Of a stretch of DNA of 64,000 nucleotides, positions 11,291-22,883 are shown in pieces (positions within the stretch are counted from its first letter, which is position 1; each line of letters begins with the position of its first letter). A program made the translations under genes and the position numbers. Under the pieces are notes generated by a model. That model ran no database searches and was not told the DNA's origin. It saw only the letters and a list, made by a program, of their open reading frames with translations. Source of the stretch: Rhizopus sp. PT2906 (Eukaryota; Mucoromycota; Mucoromycetes; Mucorales; Rhizopodaceae); the NCBI GenBank assembly GCA_025529335.1, contig JAMYHX010000072.1:1-64000 (forward strand), given 5' to 3'.

Positions 11291-12732
11291 TGAGTCTCTT
11301 GTAGATTGAGAAGAAGGAAAAGGCGGTTCATTATCACAGTATCGTCATTTTATATGCAAACAGGATTATTACGTGACCAATCAGAGTTGAGCATGACGCG
11401 TCCTGTTAGAATAACATGTATTGTTATTAGTCTCTTTGTATTGTTCATTCTTAGAATAAAGATTTATAGTAATCGCATAAAGTATTTGAGGGTAAATATG
11501 ACAAACACACAAAAAAAAAGGGTTCACTTAATCTTACTGTTCAATTTTTTTTTTACACACAAATACACCTTTTAACAAATTCAACTCTGGGGCATAGTCG
11601 TAAACTTGCCGGTTAAAGATTTTTATTCTGCAGATATATTTACTCTTAGAGCAATTATCGTTTTTCTTTTCTTCGTTCAATTACGCTTTCTTCCAAACTT
11701 TTTGACCGTTCTTTTTATTTATTCAAGAAGATAAAGGGGAAATCTTTAAAGTATTTAGTTAATTCCACCATGTGACAAAGTAAAGAAAGCAGTCAAAATA
11801 CGACTAGTTTGCTCATGCATGTCATGTATGTTTTTAGCTTTTATTTTTTATATAAATTGGTTTATTACATTTAATTATGCGCTATTTTATGATTAAAGCA
11901 AGCGAAAAAGACTCCTTTTTTTCTGAAAGTGTTACAAATGGTTAAAAATCTAGGTTGGAAATAAAGTAATATTTAAGTGAGCGTGTGTTGTCTTTTATAA
12001 AATACATTGTTAAACCTGTCATTATGATAAGTGAACTGAATGTTTACATTGTAATGATACACTAGAGTAATAATTAATATAAGGATTATAATAGCTGCAT
12101 ATGTTATATATCATCTGGTATTTCGGTGCTGATTTTACGTAAAATACTTTGTAGTCGCTTTAAGCACTTTACGCAAAAATGAATGACACAGCCTGGGATT
12201 TTTGATGACATTTGCCTCTTTTTTTTTTTTTTTGTAAAACTTGTTTTATCTATAATCCAAGATTAAAGTAGTTTATATTTATTATATTATATTTATTTGT
12301 ACAAATGATATGAAGTACAAACAGAAAAGAGAAAAGCAGGCAAAGACTGAGAACATGCTATATAAAATGCAATCATTTACAGTTATTCTTACTAAAAAGA
12401 TAACATACACAAATGAACTGATTAACACTTTTTAAATTCTTTTATTACCAAAATACGTTTAACCAGTAATCAAACAAATAAAAAAGATGAATTCAAGAAG
12501 TTGCTTGACATCGTACTTGAAAATGCTTTAAATGCATTATCTAAAGTATATTTAGTTGTGCAGTGAGCATCAAATTTTGTTTGATAAAAATAAACGAAAT
12601 ACTATTGCTAGATGCATAAATTAATGTAGAACACGTAAAATGTAGCAAACGTAATTGTGAAGCAGTGTTCTACTCAGGCTATTTGTTCTCTTTTAATAAC
12701 AGAAAATCGTAAACAAGCGACACATTGCTTAA

Positions 12733-12738
12733 ACGCGT
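12733..12738. promoter_or_regulatory. Possible MCB (ACGCGT) upstream of the Mbp1-like gene
   Basis: The perfect palindrome ACGCGT is the binding site of Mbp1-type APSES factors in yeast. This copy lies 384 bp upstream of the start codon of an Mbp1-like gene, and another lies at 11396-11401. The hexamer also occurs elsewhere in the window, including inside coding sequence, so autoregulation is only a suggestion. Confidence 0.25.
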
Positions 12739-13043
12739 CTTTTAGCTATTTTCTGAAATACTTTTTTTTTTTTTTTTTTTTTTTTGAAAAAGTAAATGGA
12801 TCAAAAATTTATGCAAACATAGAGTACACTTTGCTATTCTTTTCATACATGTCGCATAATAAATTATGCCAAACGTTCATTCTTGTGATAAAGACCTGCA
12901 GACTGTTACTAATATTTAATTAGGATGAAAAATAATTGTAATAAACATGATACATTATTATAGTTCCTTGCTCTACTGTAGTCAAGTAATCTCGTCTAAA
13001 GTTCATTTACTGCTTGAATGATTCAATTTCCGCATTTTGGTGA

Positions 13044-13074
<31 letters not shown>

Positions 13075-13116
13075 CGTTGTCTTTCCTTCCCCTCCTTTCT
13101 TTTTAAACTCTATCAA

Positions 13117-14222
13117 ATGTCATCAGGAAAGGTGTATTCTGCTGTATATTCTGGTGTACAAGTATATGAAATGATGATTCATGGGATTGCAACCATGGTT
13201 CGAGGGTCAGATTCATATTTAAATGCAACACAAATCTTAAAAGTAGCAGGATTTGAAAAGACGCAAAGAACCAAGATATTAGAACAAGAGATTACTGGTG
13301 AATTTGAAAAGGTACAAGGAGGATATGGGAAATATCAAGGAACTTGGTATATATATATATAAAAAAAAAAACTTTTTTTTTCAGCACTCTAACCTCTCTT
13401 TATATTAGGGTTCCTTTTGAGAAAGGAAAAGCCTTGGCAGAGAAATATCACGTACTGGACATCATGATGCCCTTACTTAGCTTTGATCCTTCTAATGTAT
13501 CCTCGACTGAACAAATACCAACAAAGGAACAAGCATTAACCGAACAATTATCTCATTCACCGCCTTCGTCACCAACAGATTATCATTCGTCTATTGAAAA
13601 ACATCGACATAAACGACCCAAACTAAATAGTCCAACGTCACCCCGAGAAGGACCGTTATATGAGCAACAACGAAACATGTTGATGAATATATTCTTGACA
13701 GAGGATTTTGAGAAATCAGCCGAAGATCTTAATGCCTTGTTGCTATTGGATAACTTTGATGTCGATCTTGTGATTGATGAACAAGGACATACAGCATTAC
13801 ATTGGGCAGCTGCATTAGGAAAAATACCCGTTGTGCAATTTTTGATTGAAAAGGGTGCTAGTATATGCAGAGCTAATTACGATGGAGAAACGCCATTGAT
13901 GCGTGCAGTCATGATCACATGTTGCTATGAAAGTAAATGCTTTTATGAACTTGTCGAAATAATGAAGGACTCTGTGGGAGTCACAGACAGCCGTGGGCGA
14001 ACGGTCTTGCATCATATCGCACTTACTGCAGGTGTGCCTGGATATGCAGATGCTGCTATCTATTATATGAAGATACTGTTAAAGCTGATACCGAAGAAGA
14101 GTCAGATTAGATATGTCTTGGAAGTAAAAGACAGAGTTTTCTCAGAATCGGCGTTGGCTATTGCCATGAGGCTGGAATGTCAAGAGATAGTCGATCTACT
14201 GGTCAAACATGGTGCTCTGGTA

Positions 14223-14302
<80 letters not shown>

Positions 14303-15065
14303 GTACCAAGAGTTTATTGTATCTTATATTATCAAAAGGATCCAATCATACCACGTAAAGATCCGGACACGCTTATGGAACACTCGCCCACAGAATATCG
14401 ATCAAGTGCTAAAGGACGTGATTTAGTTCATTGTAGGTGATTTTAGTAGTAATGATACGAATCTAATATCCATTATAGCTGTTCAGCTCATGGTAGACAA
14501 ATTAGAAGAAGAATACCAAGATCAGCTAAGACGTAAGGATAAGGAGGCGTTCAGAAGAGAACAAGAGTTAAAGTTGGTCAAATATGAGCTAAAAGAAGCA
14601 CTCAAAAGATTGGAGCTTCCAACCACAGTTCAATTAGCAGAAGCAAGAAAAAGAATAAGAGAACTAGAGGATGAAGTGTTTAGATTTGAAAATAAAAAGA
14701 TAGAATCAACAGATGGAACCGACAACAATGGTTCGGCTAATGATGTAACAAGTAAAGAGAAACTGATAAAATCATTGCAGCATCAGTTGGATACAAGCCT
14801 GCAGACAATTGAGCAGTTAAAACAAGAATTAGAATTAGTTAAAGAGAGAGAGATGGAATATAAAAGACTCATCGCAACATGTTGCAATACGCCTCTTGAA
14901 AAATTAGACATACTCATCAAACCATTGACTTTGGCTATTGAAAACGATCCACCTGATCTGGACATGACCCGGGTCATTGGGTTTATGGAGAAGCTGCAAC
15001 GACGTGGGTCTGTGAATAGCAATTCAGGCACACCTCATGATCTATCATCCACCCCCACATTCTAA
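13117..15065 (+). CDS. MBP1: APSES/ankyrin cell-cycle transcription factor (Mbp1/Res type)
   Basis: Exons 13117-13346, 13409-14219, 14339-14432 and 14479-15065 give 573 residues. Residues 1-100 are an APSES/KilA-N DNA-binding domain (VRGSDSYLNATQILKVAGF, then GGYGKYQGTW-VPFEKGKALA across intron 1). Ankyrin repeats follow (GHTALHWAAALGKIPVVQFL, DGETPLMRAV, SRGRTVLHHIAL), then a coiled coil (about residues 380-530) and a Ser-rich end. This is the architecture of yeast Mbp1 and fission-yeast Res1/Res2, the DNA-binding subunits of MBF, which drives G1/S transcription through ACGCGT sites. The protein is shorter than yeast Mbp1 (833 aa). Intron 2 (119 nt) contains a 77-base T homopolymer. A Swi6-like role is unlikely because the DNA-binding domain is complete. 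Confidence 0.9.
14225..14301. repeat. 77-base T homopolymer inside an intron
   Basis: The run fills most of intron 2 of the Mbp1-like gene, starting just after the donor GTAAG. The acceptor (AAAAG at 14334-14338) lies 37 bases beyond it. Its exact length in the genome is uncertain because such runs are error-prone in sequencing. Confidence 0.9.
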
Positions 15066-15126
15066 GCATTTCATCTGTAAATACAAGATATCTGTATATT
15101 TTTTTGCATGAATAAACAATTATTTA

Positions 15127-15811
15127 TTAAACCCCACCTCTCTTTACATTAAAGAAACTCTTGATGATAAATATTTGTATGGCAGCCATTGAAACAATAG
15201 CCAGGCTTTCCAATACAGAAAACCAAAATAATCTACTTTTTGTAGAAGCCACAGTGGCTGCGTTGCGGTTCTCTCTTGTACGGAAATACCTCTGTGTACG
15301 AGCAATCTTTGTCAAGTCGCCTGAAAGCCTAAAGATAGTTTCTTCCATTTCGGTCAACGTGGGTTGCTCTTTTCCAAAAGCATCCTTTTTGAATTCAGGA
15401 CGAACTTCATGTTCAAGAAGGATTTCAAAGTCAATGAGTTTATCAGTCAATGTTGACATTTCATTAGAAAAACAGAATGAATATTCTCCAGGTTCATTGG
15501 CTGTAAAGACATAATCTCCCTGACGTTCCTGAGTTCCACTAAGGATAGATTGACGATTGGGTCCAAGCACATCAAAATCGACATCAAACGAACCGCCCTG
15601 TTGAACCTATATAGATTTCAATAGAACTGTTATAGAAAAAGAAAAAAAAAGGAGGTATTACAGCAAAATAGAAGCCAATTTTTTTTCCTGGTGTATCGTT
15701 CCAAACAAAGAAACAAGCGTATTCATTAGCTTCGATTTTATATGTTAATGCAGTTGCATCAACGGCTTTTGCAAATAAACAAAAGCAAACCAAGAAGAAA
15801 TAAAGTAGCAT
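15127..15811 (-). CDS. p24/emp24-family cargo receptor (first copy)
   Basis: Exons 15811-15662 and 15606-15127 give 209 residues. A signal peptide (MLLYFFLVCFCLFAKAVDA) is followed by a GOLD domain with the two cysteines that form its disulphide (YACFF ... YSFCFSN), a coiled-coil stalk (about 125-170), one transmembrane helix (about 175-200) and the short tail SFFNVKRGGV. The tail has the FF pair used for COPII/COPI binding but lacks the dilysine KKXX at the C-terminus. p24 proteins form hetero-oligomers that cycle between ER and Golgi and select cargo such as GPI-anchored proteins. GOLD features suggest the Erp2/Erp4 or p24-beta side rather than p24-alpha. Convergent with the Mbp1-like gene, 61 bp between stops. 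Confidence 0.88.
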
Positions 15812-15907
15812 AAAAAAAAAGATGAAAAAAAGGTGCGGAGAGAAAAAGAACGACGTCAAGCCTATATCACTAGACACCCTTTATTTTTTTTTCATTTCTT
15901 TATCAAT

Positions 15908-17111
15908 ATGCTTCAATACTTAAAGACCAAGGAAGAAAGAGAAGCGTTTATAGATAAATATGATAACTTTTTGTTTGACTGCGATGGTAAACAGAAAGAG
16001 ACAAAATGCTCTTCATGCTCATCATCCATTAGGCGTCTTATGGGAAGGAGATAGAATGTTTGACGGTGTACGCGAATCTATGAAACTGTTGAGAGAAAAA
16101 GGTGATAACAAGGGCATACAAGAGAGGGAGGGAGGATGATGTACTCATATTTCTTTAATAGGCAAACATGTCTGTTTTGTCACAAATAATAGCACAAAGT
16201 CTCGCAAGTCTTATTTGAAAAAGTTTGAAGACTTTGGTATTGAGGCTAAAATAGTATGCTTTTATATATTTGTATGTTCAACAGTTTGCTCATATTGTAA
16301 AATAGGAAGAAATCTTTACATCGGCCTTTGCTACTGCTACTTATTTGAAGAATGTGTTAAAGTTTCCAACAGATAAGAAGGTATACATCATAGGTATGAA
16401 GGGTATCAAGGAAGAACTGGCCTTAGAGGGTATCCAAAGCTGTGGAGCTGAAGTGAGTTCAAATAATGAGTCATGTATGATATACTTACCTTGGGCATAT
16501 AGGAAGATAGCGGGTTATTTGATAATGATCCTGTCCCTGATGACAAGGATGTGGGAGCTGTTGTCGTTGGACTTGATACTCAAGTGAACTATAAAAAGTA
16601 TTCAAAGGGTTTTGCTTATTTGACAAGAAATCCTGGATGTTACTTTATTGTAACCAATGAAGACAGTACATTTCCTCAACATGGATCCTTTTATCCAGGT
16701 AAATATATATATATATATTTGAATAAACTAGGGAAGAGGTAATCTTAATCATAAACAGGTGCTGGTGCAATTGCTGCTCCGCTTATCACGGCCCTTGATA
16801 GACGCCCTGATGCAGTCTTGGGTAAACCAGCGCTGAATATGCTAGAGGCCATTTTTGCAGAATACAAGATAGATCCTTCCAAGACAGTTATGATTGGAGA
16901 TAGACTGAATACAGATATAGAATTTGGATTAAACGGAGGCATTGACACCTTGTGTGTATTGACTGGTAAGTTACATATTTTAATATATAGTCAAATATCT
17001 TATTCCCTTTCCTTTTTAGGTGTTACTACCAAAGATGAGTTATTATCTGAAGAAAACAAAGTAAAGTCTACTTACTACATAGATGGCTTTGGTGATTTTG
17101 GTCAAAAATGA
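15908..17111 (+). CDS. PHO13: HAD-family phosphatase, Pho13 / phosphoglycolate phosphatase type
   Basis: Seven exons (15908-15986, 16033-16101, 16162-16253, 16306-16452, 16503-16698, 16759-16965, 17020-17111) give 293 residues. HAD motifs: motif I LFDCDGVLW with the nucleophilic and acid/base aspartates (DCD), motif II FVTNNSTKS, motif III lysine in GKPALNMLEAI, motif IV MIGDRLNTD. The C2-type cap between motifs II and III (VVGLD, GCYFIVTNED) marks the 4-nitrophenylphosphatase/phosphoglycolate phosphatase group, cytosolic enzymes that remove toxic by-products such as 2-phosphoglycolate. Length matches the family (about 300 aa). Divergent from the p24 gene with 96 bp between start codons, so the two share a promoter region. 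Confidence 0.92.
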
Positions 17112-17214
17112 GAGTGTTCCTTTTTTGAACCTCCGTTATTTTTTTAAATAAAGCCAGCTTGCTGCCCTTTTTTTTTTGCCCTTTTTTTTTCTTGTTTTAC
17201 TAACAAAAAATAAG

Positions 17215-17979
17215 ATGAGCAAAGCAGTATGTATTCATCTATTTAAAATAAACAAAAAGACTTACTCTCTCTCTCTCTCTCTCTCTCTCTTTGTAGCCAA
17301 CTCAAGAACAACTCGATGGTAAAAAAAAGGAGGGCTTAGACTAACATCATCTTGTTACTAACACTTAACATTAGAATGGAAGGAAGCTTTCTCTTTATAT
17401 GACAAGAAGGGTAACAGTACTGTTTCTTCTAGTAACCTTGGTGACCTTTTGAGAGGTCTTGGTCAAAACCCTACTCAAGCTGAAGTACGTGAACTCATTA
17501 AAGAAACTGCCAAATCCAAAAATATCCCTGAAAACCAAGGCAAGTTTAAGTTTTTGCGTGTATATATATATATATGTGTGTGTGTGTATTGATGTTGTTT
17601 TAGAATTTGATATTGATTTTGGTACATTTTTGTCTATCCTCACGCGACCTGATGGTTTTAAGCCCGCTGGCTCCTCTCAAGAATTTATTCAAGGATTCCA
17701 AGTCTTTGATAAGGAAGGAGATGGTTATATCTCTGCTGGTGAATTACGCTATGGTAAATAGGATGAATCCAACTGTTTATAAGCTCACTCTATTATCTAG
17801 TCTTGACTAACCTTGGTGAGAAATTAACTGATGAAGAAGTTAATGAACTCTTGAAGGAAGTTGAAGTTGGCAAGGATGGACGTATTAATTATGTTGGTAA
17901 GTCAAGGAAAGACCAAAAGAAAACCCGTTTATTCATATGTTCTGAAACAGATTTTGTTACCGTCGTTTTATCAAACTAA
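17215..17979 (+). CDS. CDC4: EF-hand myosin essential light chain (Cdc4/Mlc1 type)
   Basis: Six exons (17215-17226, 17297-17318, 17375-17539, 17604-17753, 17801-17896, 17951-17979) give 157 residues. Four EF-hand-like units are seen, beginning WKEAFSLYDKKGNSTV. Only the third (DKEGDGYISAGEL) has a good calcium loop; the others lack key acidic positions, as in essential light chains rather than calmodulin. The blocks GDLLRGLGQNPT, FQVFDKEGDG and GELRYVLTNLGEKL match fission-yeast Cdc4, the contractile-ring light chain that binds myosin IQ motifs. Exon 1 has only four codons, and intron 1 ends in a CT repeat (17265-17290). Intron 3 has a GC donor (17540-17541). Convergent with the Hsp70 gene, 36 bp between stops. 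Confidence 0.9.
17265..17290. repeat. CT microsatellite (13 units)
   Basis: It lies in intron 1 of the Cdc4-like gene and doubles as the polypyrimidine tract before the acceptor. A similar CT run lies at about 33124-33147. Confidence 0.9.
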
Positions 17980-18015
17980 ATATTTCAATAAATACACCGT
18001 CAATGTTATTAATAT

Positions 18016-19913
18016 TTATTGCGAATCACTGTATTTATCCACTGCATCAAAGTTACATTGAACTTTATGCACAATTCCTGTACCAAAGTCAGCTTCCATA
18101 CGTATTTCAGTCAGGCCAAAGTACATCCTATATAATTTAATATACTCGCTCTTGTTTATTTGTTTATTTGTATTTACCTCACAGTGTATGCTACTCTCTC
18201 TCCATGCGCCACACGTGGCATATAAGGAATGGGTACTGATATGGCAGCCACTTGTTTTACACCAGGCTCATCATAATATCTTGGTTCTGTATCTTCTTCT
18301 GTTGCATAAAGTAAAATATCAGTTGCCTTGATGGTTCCATAATAAACAAACATTCTTTCTTTTATACAATGATCCACAGGTATGACGTCTCCTTTCTTTA
18401 CAAACACAAGGAATCGAGTCGTACAGCGAATACTACCATCTGGACGAACCACTCGAGAAGAGGGTGGGTCTATGGATTCATCAAATGGAAGGCCGGCATT
18501 GATACCATAGGTACGACGAGATACGCGAGACGTGATCAGACGAGGGTTCAGGCCAAAGTAGACAGCGCCTCGAACCACAGCCATGGCGGCTCTTGGCGGA
18601 CATAGGATTTGCTTGACGCGGTCTTGGAATGTTTCTTGGACTCTTTGAAATAGATAATTGGATGAACCAAAGCCTCCGACAAGAAAGATGCAGGACACCC
18701 TCTGATCGGATACTTGGTTATATTGTTTTTCAATTAAGGCTAGCTAAATATATAGATGATAAGAATATATCATTGTGTATTCAAAAACGTCCACTTACAA
18801 CGCGCCGCACCACGGGTTCAAACACTTTTTCTTTTAAATCTTGTGCTCTTAATATCATCGTGCCTTCATCCAAACAATCAGCATCCAACTGACTTAGATC
18901 AATTGAGACGGGTATATTCAGGTATTGGTCATCCAGTCCATCAAATTCGGGTTTTATGTTATCGATGAATTGATCCATCAGGTTATTGATCGTTGCAGGA
19001 GGTAGGTCCTTGACCTGGTCACCTAGCTTTTCTTCTAGTAAAGTTCTGAAATTGTAATCCAAAAAGACACTTCCACAGCTTTCACCCATTCCCTTTGTCA
19101 CTTCCTTCAGCCTATGGTTACTCTGTATGTTTTCATCCATGACTTCAAACAGGATCAAGTCAACCGTACCTCCACCCGCATCACAGATCATGATACGATC
19201 ACCCTTTTTCAAGTTGACTTGTTCACACATACGCTCACAGTATAATGCAGCTGCTTCTGGCTCTGAAATTAAAATCAGTCTATCCTGTGGATCATCGGCA
19301 TGAATCAAGCCTGCCTTGATGGCAGCCCTTCTCATGTAAAACTTTGCCAAGTCGGACCACATGGCAGGTACGGTCAAGCAGTATCGGAATGTCTCTGGTG
19401 GATAGTTCTTGGCAAATCCTCTGGTCACTTCATCCAAAACATGCTGGTGAAGACATGTCAAGTAATCTGCAATATTGTCTACGGGTGATCTATACGATAT
19501 TAGTCCTCATCAATGAATAATGAAATCTTGTACCTCTTGTTTATATCTAATGATCCTCTCAAAAAGAGAGTCTCATCCAGTCGAAGCTTGAAATTAGTTA
19601 AAATAAAGTGTTCCTTGGCAGCTTGTGGTTTTGACATCAATTTCTTGGCACTATGGCCCCATTCGACAATCGTGCTTGGATCCGATTTTTTGTATGCTGA
19701 TATCGAAGGTGTCTTGGGATAAAAGTTGCCGCCTTTCTGTGGCCTGAATTGACAAGTCAATAAAGAATAGATGGATGGCAACGTCTCTTACCATTTTTGT
19801 ATATCAAAAACTTCAGGCACCGTAGTATGCGTGAATGCATAAGAAGCGCCTGAAAATGTGGTGCCAAAGTCATAGGCAATGACTACTTTGTAATTGTCTT
19901 GTTGAGATATCAT
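18016..19913 (-). CDS. HSPA12-like Hsp70-family ATPase (copy A)
   Basis: Five exons (19913-19792, 19743-19534, 19489-18799, 18743-18178, 18127-18016) give 566 residues. Actin-fold ATPase motifs: phosphate 1 AYDFGTTFSG, connect region VPAMWSD, EPEAAALYC, phosphate 2 DAGGGTVDL, adenosine motif LVGGFGSSNYL. After the ATPase part there is only a short beta-rich end (ILLYATEEDTEPRYY) and no classical peptide-binding domain with C-terminal lid. That is the HSPA12 layout, a group often expanded in fungi. Cytosolic by lack of signals; substrate unknown. It is divergent from a paralogue at 20101 with 187 bp between starts. Both genes share an intron splitting the Trp codon of (I)(S/Q)KW, so they come from one inverted duplication. 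Confidence 0.9.
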
Positions 19914-20100
19914 GATATGGAAAAGAAGAAAAAGAAGAAGAGGAAAAAAAAAAAAGAATATGCTTGTGTTTTTCTCGGCTAATGTCACTGCTTAATGTAG
20001 TGTTTCACAAACTTATGTGGCTCATGTTGTACTGTGTATTTTATATTTTTTTTTTCTCCTTCTTTTCTTTTTCTTCTTCTTGTAGAAAGGGTTTTCAAAC
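19914..20100. promoter_or_regulatory. Shared promoter of two head-to-head Hsp70-like genes
   Basis: Only 187 bp separates the two start codons. It contains pyrimidine/purine-biased blocks near each start (19923-19956 and 20049-20084). No clear inverted nGAAn heat-shock element was seen. Co-regulation is inferred from the layout alone. Confidence 0.45.
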
Positions 20101-22421
20101 ATGGTTGTTCCATTTTCTGCTGAAGATTATCCTATTGTCATAGGTATTGACTTTGGTACGTAACGTGTAATAAAAAGAAATAGGCTGAATTTTAAATGTC
20201 ATGTTCAGGAACGACTTATTCCGGCGTTTCCTATTCTTTTATGAATGATAATGAAATTGTCGATATCAGTAAATGGTATCTATATATAAATATATAGTTG
20301 TATTTGGTATGTATATAATAACATCATATATATATATATATAGGCCACGACAGCCAGATTATAGTTATCCTAAGGTAAGAATATAGATGAATGCTATTTA
20401 ACTCGTCTTATTTTATTGCATGACAGGTTCCTACAGTGTGTGTAAGTTGGATGGACAACCTTACAAAACTATGTATTTACATTTTATATTCTATTTAGCA
20501 ATACAGTCACGAAACTGGAGTAAAGGAAAAAAAAAAAGAAGTGTATTTGTTATTCAATATGTAGTATAGAAATTAGTTCAGTGGGGAAGATTCGCAAGAT
20601 CCAATAAAGCAGACCAAGGAAACATACTCGTCATACAACAATTCAAAATATACCTCGACGAAAACCCGCAGAGACCATTGGCTAATTTACCATTAGGCTT
20701 AACCCCTACTGTTATCATATCTGGTAAAATATAAAAATATATACATATGAATAAACTAGACTGATTCTCAACCTTAGACTATTTGGAAAAAATGTTTGCC
20801 TATGTCAAGACATACATGAGCCAAAAGGGATTTAGCAACGATTTTGAGAAAAGGGCCCGTTTCTGTATTACGGTAAGTGTATCAAGAAAAGGATTGTACC
20901 TTTATTAACAACAATATAGGTTCCAGCCATGTGGTCCGATCAAGCAAAGCAAATCATGAGAAATGCAGCTATCCAGGCTAATTTGATCCAGTTGACAGAT
21001 CATCGTGACAGGCTCATGTTGATTTCAGAACCTGAAGCTGCAGCTCTCTATTGTGAAAGGACGTGTGATAAATTTGACATGAAACATGGAGACGAATTTA
21101 TGATTTGTGACGCCGGAGGTACCTAACAATATAAAATATGATGCACCCTTTCATTTTTAAACACAAACAGGCGGAACGGTTGATTTGATTGTCTTTAGGC
21201 TCGAGAAAGGATTAGATGGAAAGACAGTGTTTAGGGAGAGTACAAAAGGACTAGGAGAGACGTGTGGGTCGATGTTTATCGACTTGAACTTTAGAAAGTT
21301 GTTACGAAAGAGATTAAAGAAAGTGTTGCGTCCATCAGCTAATGGTAAAGTGGAGATTCCTTCAGCACCTTTTGAACATATGATGGATGTCTTTGTTGGT
21401 AAATATGAATGCAATGTTCAAAATGAGAAGGCTAAATTCTAACTGTAGACAGTTCTAAGCCATTGTTTGACAACACGGATGACATTTACTGTTCTCTGCC
21501 TATGGGATTTGATTTACTCAGGAAAACAGATCCATCGATAGGCTTGGATGAAGGCACGATCACATTTACAAAGGAAGAAATAAAGAAGAATGTCTTTGAT
21601 CCTGTCATCCAAAGGGTCATTGGTCTCTGTCGTCAGCTACAAAAGGATACTACCAATCTAAAGGCTATTTTCATGGTGGGTGGTTTTGGTTCTTCTGCTT
21701 ATCTTTATCAGCAAATGGTAAAAGAATTTTCTCCTGAAGGAATCAAGATAATTCAGCCTGATAGACCAGGTAAGTCAAAAGAAAAAAAAAAAAAAGAATA
21801 CAAAATTGACAACTCTCGTTGTCTAGAAATGGCAGTGGCTCGTGGAGCTGTCATCTTTGGTTTGAATCCTACAAAGATTGCTACTCGAATTCCAAGACTG
21901 TGGTATGGTATCAAGAGTGCATATCCATTTGACTATGAAATGGATCCTGATGAATACAAGGTGATTCGACCTGATGGTAGTGTTCGATGTGATAATCGTT
22001 TTTCTACCTTTGTTGAAAGAGGCAAACCTTTAGGTAATAGATATCCCTTTTTTTTTTTAGTTGCTTCCTTAATAACCCATGGATATAGATTTGGACAGCT
22101 GTATCGTTCGACATTTTACCATCTACGCTCCACACAAGACAGCATGCTCTATTTTTGCTTCTGATAGTGAAACTGAACCAAGATATGTGGTCCCGTCTCC
22201 ACATAATAATGTCAAAAAGGTATTTGACTGTGATATCCCTATGCCTCATTTACCTAACGTAAAACACGGCGATCCTATACCACTGACGATAAAGGTAATA
22301 ATCATGTTGAATGAACCTATCTAACATTTTACAGATGTACTTTGGTGAAAATGAGCATCGAGTGGAAGCTGTTATTAACGATGTTACTTATAATGTTTCC
22401 TGTAAATTTGAAGTAGAATAA
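20101..22421 (+). CDS. HSPA12-like Hsp70-family ATPase (copy B)
   Basis: Thirteen exons (20101-20155, 20209-20275, 20344-20374, 20427-20441, 20499-20519, 20570-20723, 20778-20872, 20920-21118, 21171-21398, 21449-21769, 21827-22033, 22089-22294, 22335-22421) give 561 residues. Motifs are intact: IDFGTTYSGVSYSF, VPAMWSD, SEPEAAALYCERT, DAGGGTVDLIVF, VGGFGSSAYL, EMAVARGAVIFGLNP. The five small exons near the 5' end include one of 15 and one of 21 nt; their splicing is supported by frame and by alignment with copy A. Copy A has only five exons, so introns were gained or lost since duplication. Same family caveats as copy A. Its stop is 14 bp from that of the convergent p24 gene. Confidence 0.88.
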
Positions 22422-22435
22422 AGGTGCTTTTTTAT

Positions 22436-22848
22436 TTATACAAGTTTTTTGGCTGTAAAAAAGTTTTTGTAGTAGTGCATCTGCCAGAAACAAACAACGC
22501 CCAAGACGGCAATTTGAGCAATGGTCCACCAAACTGCACGAGAGTTGATCAGTTCGGATTGATCACGGAATGCTTCTTCTCGTTCCTATATACAAAAAAT
22601 AAGGCTTTTTGATTTTATATGTACACGTAAACTTACACGCTGAGCATTTTGTTCGATTTGAATATCTTCAACACGTTCGTTTAATTCATGTACTCTTTGT
22701 ACCAATTCTATACAAATACAAAGTTCAGTGTCTATCTCTTTTCTGTATTATTGATCCTTACCAGAGACGCCATCCGCATGATGATCATGGTGGTCAGTTG
22801 GATCATCAAAGTCCATATCAAAAGTAACTCTCTGAAAAACGAATCATT

Positions 22849-22883
<35 letters not shown>

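Larger units (their letters stand above)
8675..13116. other. 4.4 kb gene desert
   Basis: AT-rich, with many short chance frames and no intact gene I can support. A higher-GC coding relic lies on the minus strand at about 10626-11290. T tracts occur at 9119-9128, 12220-12233, 12762-12785 and 13049-13074. Two ACGCGT hexamers (11396-11401, 12733-12738) lie upstream of the Mbp1-like gene. TTTGCGCCATAG at 9004-9015 resembles the 15-mer repeated near 3.3-3.5 kb. No tRNA cloverleaf was noticed by eye. Confidence 0.55.

Noticed and set aside
8675..13116. tRNA or rRNA genes in the gene desert
   Set aside because: No cloverleaf with A/B boxes was found by eye; a tRNAscan would be needed to be certain.
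14177..14440. Frame reading through the 77-base T tract as poly-Phe
   Set aside because: The tract is intronic: splicing 14220-14338 joins GAL to DPIIPRKDP in frame with the domain.
18369..18605. Plus-strand frame inside Hsp70-like copy A
   Set aside because: Antisense shadow of a well-supported exon.
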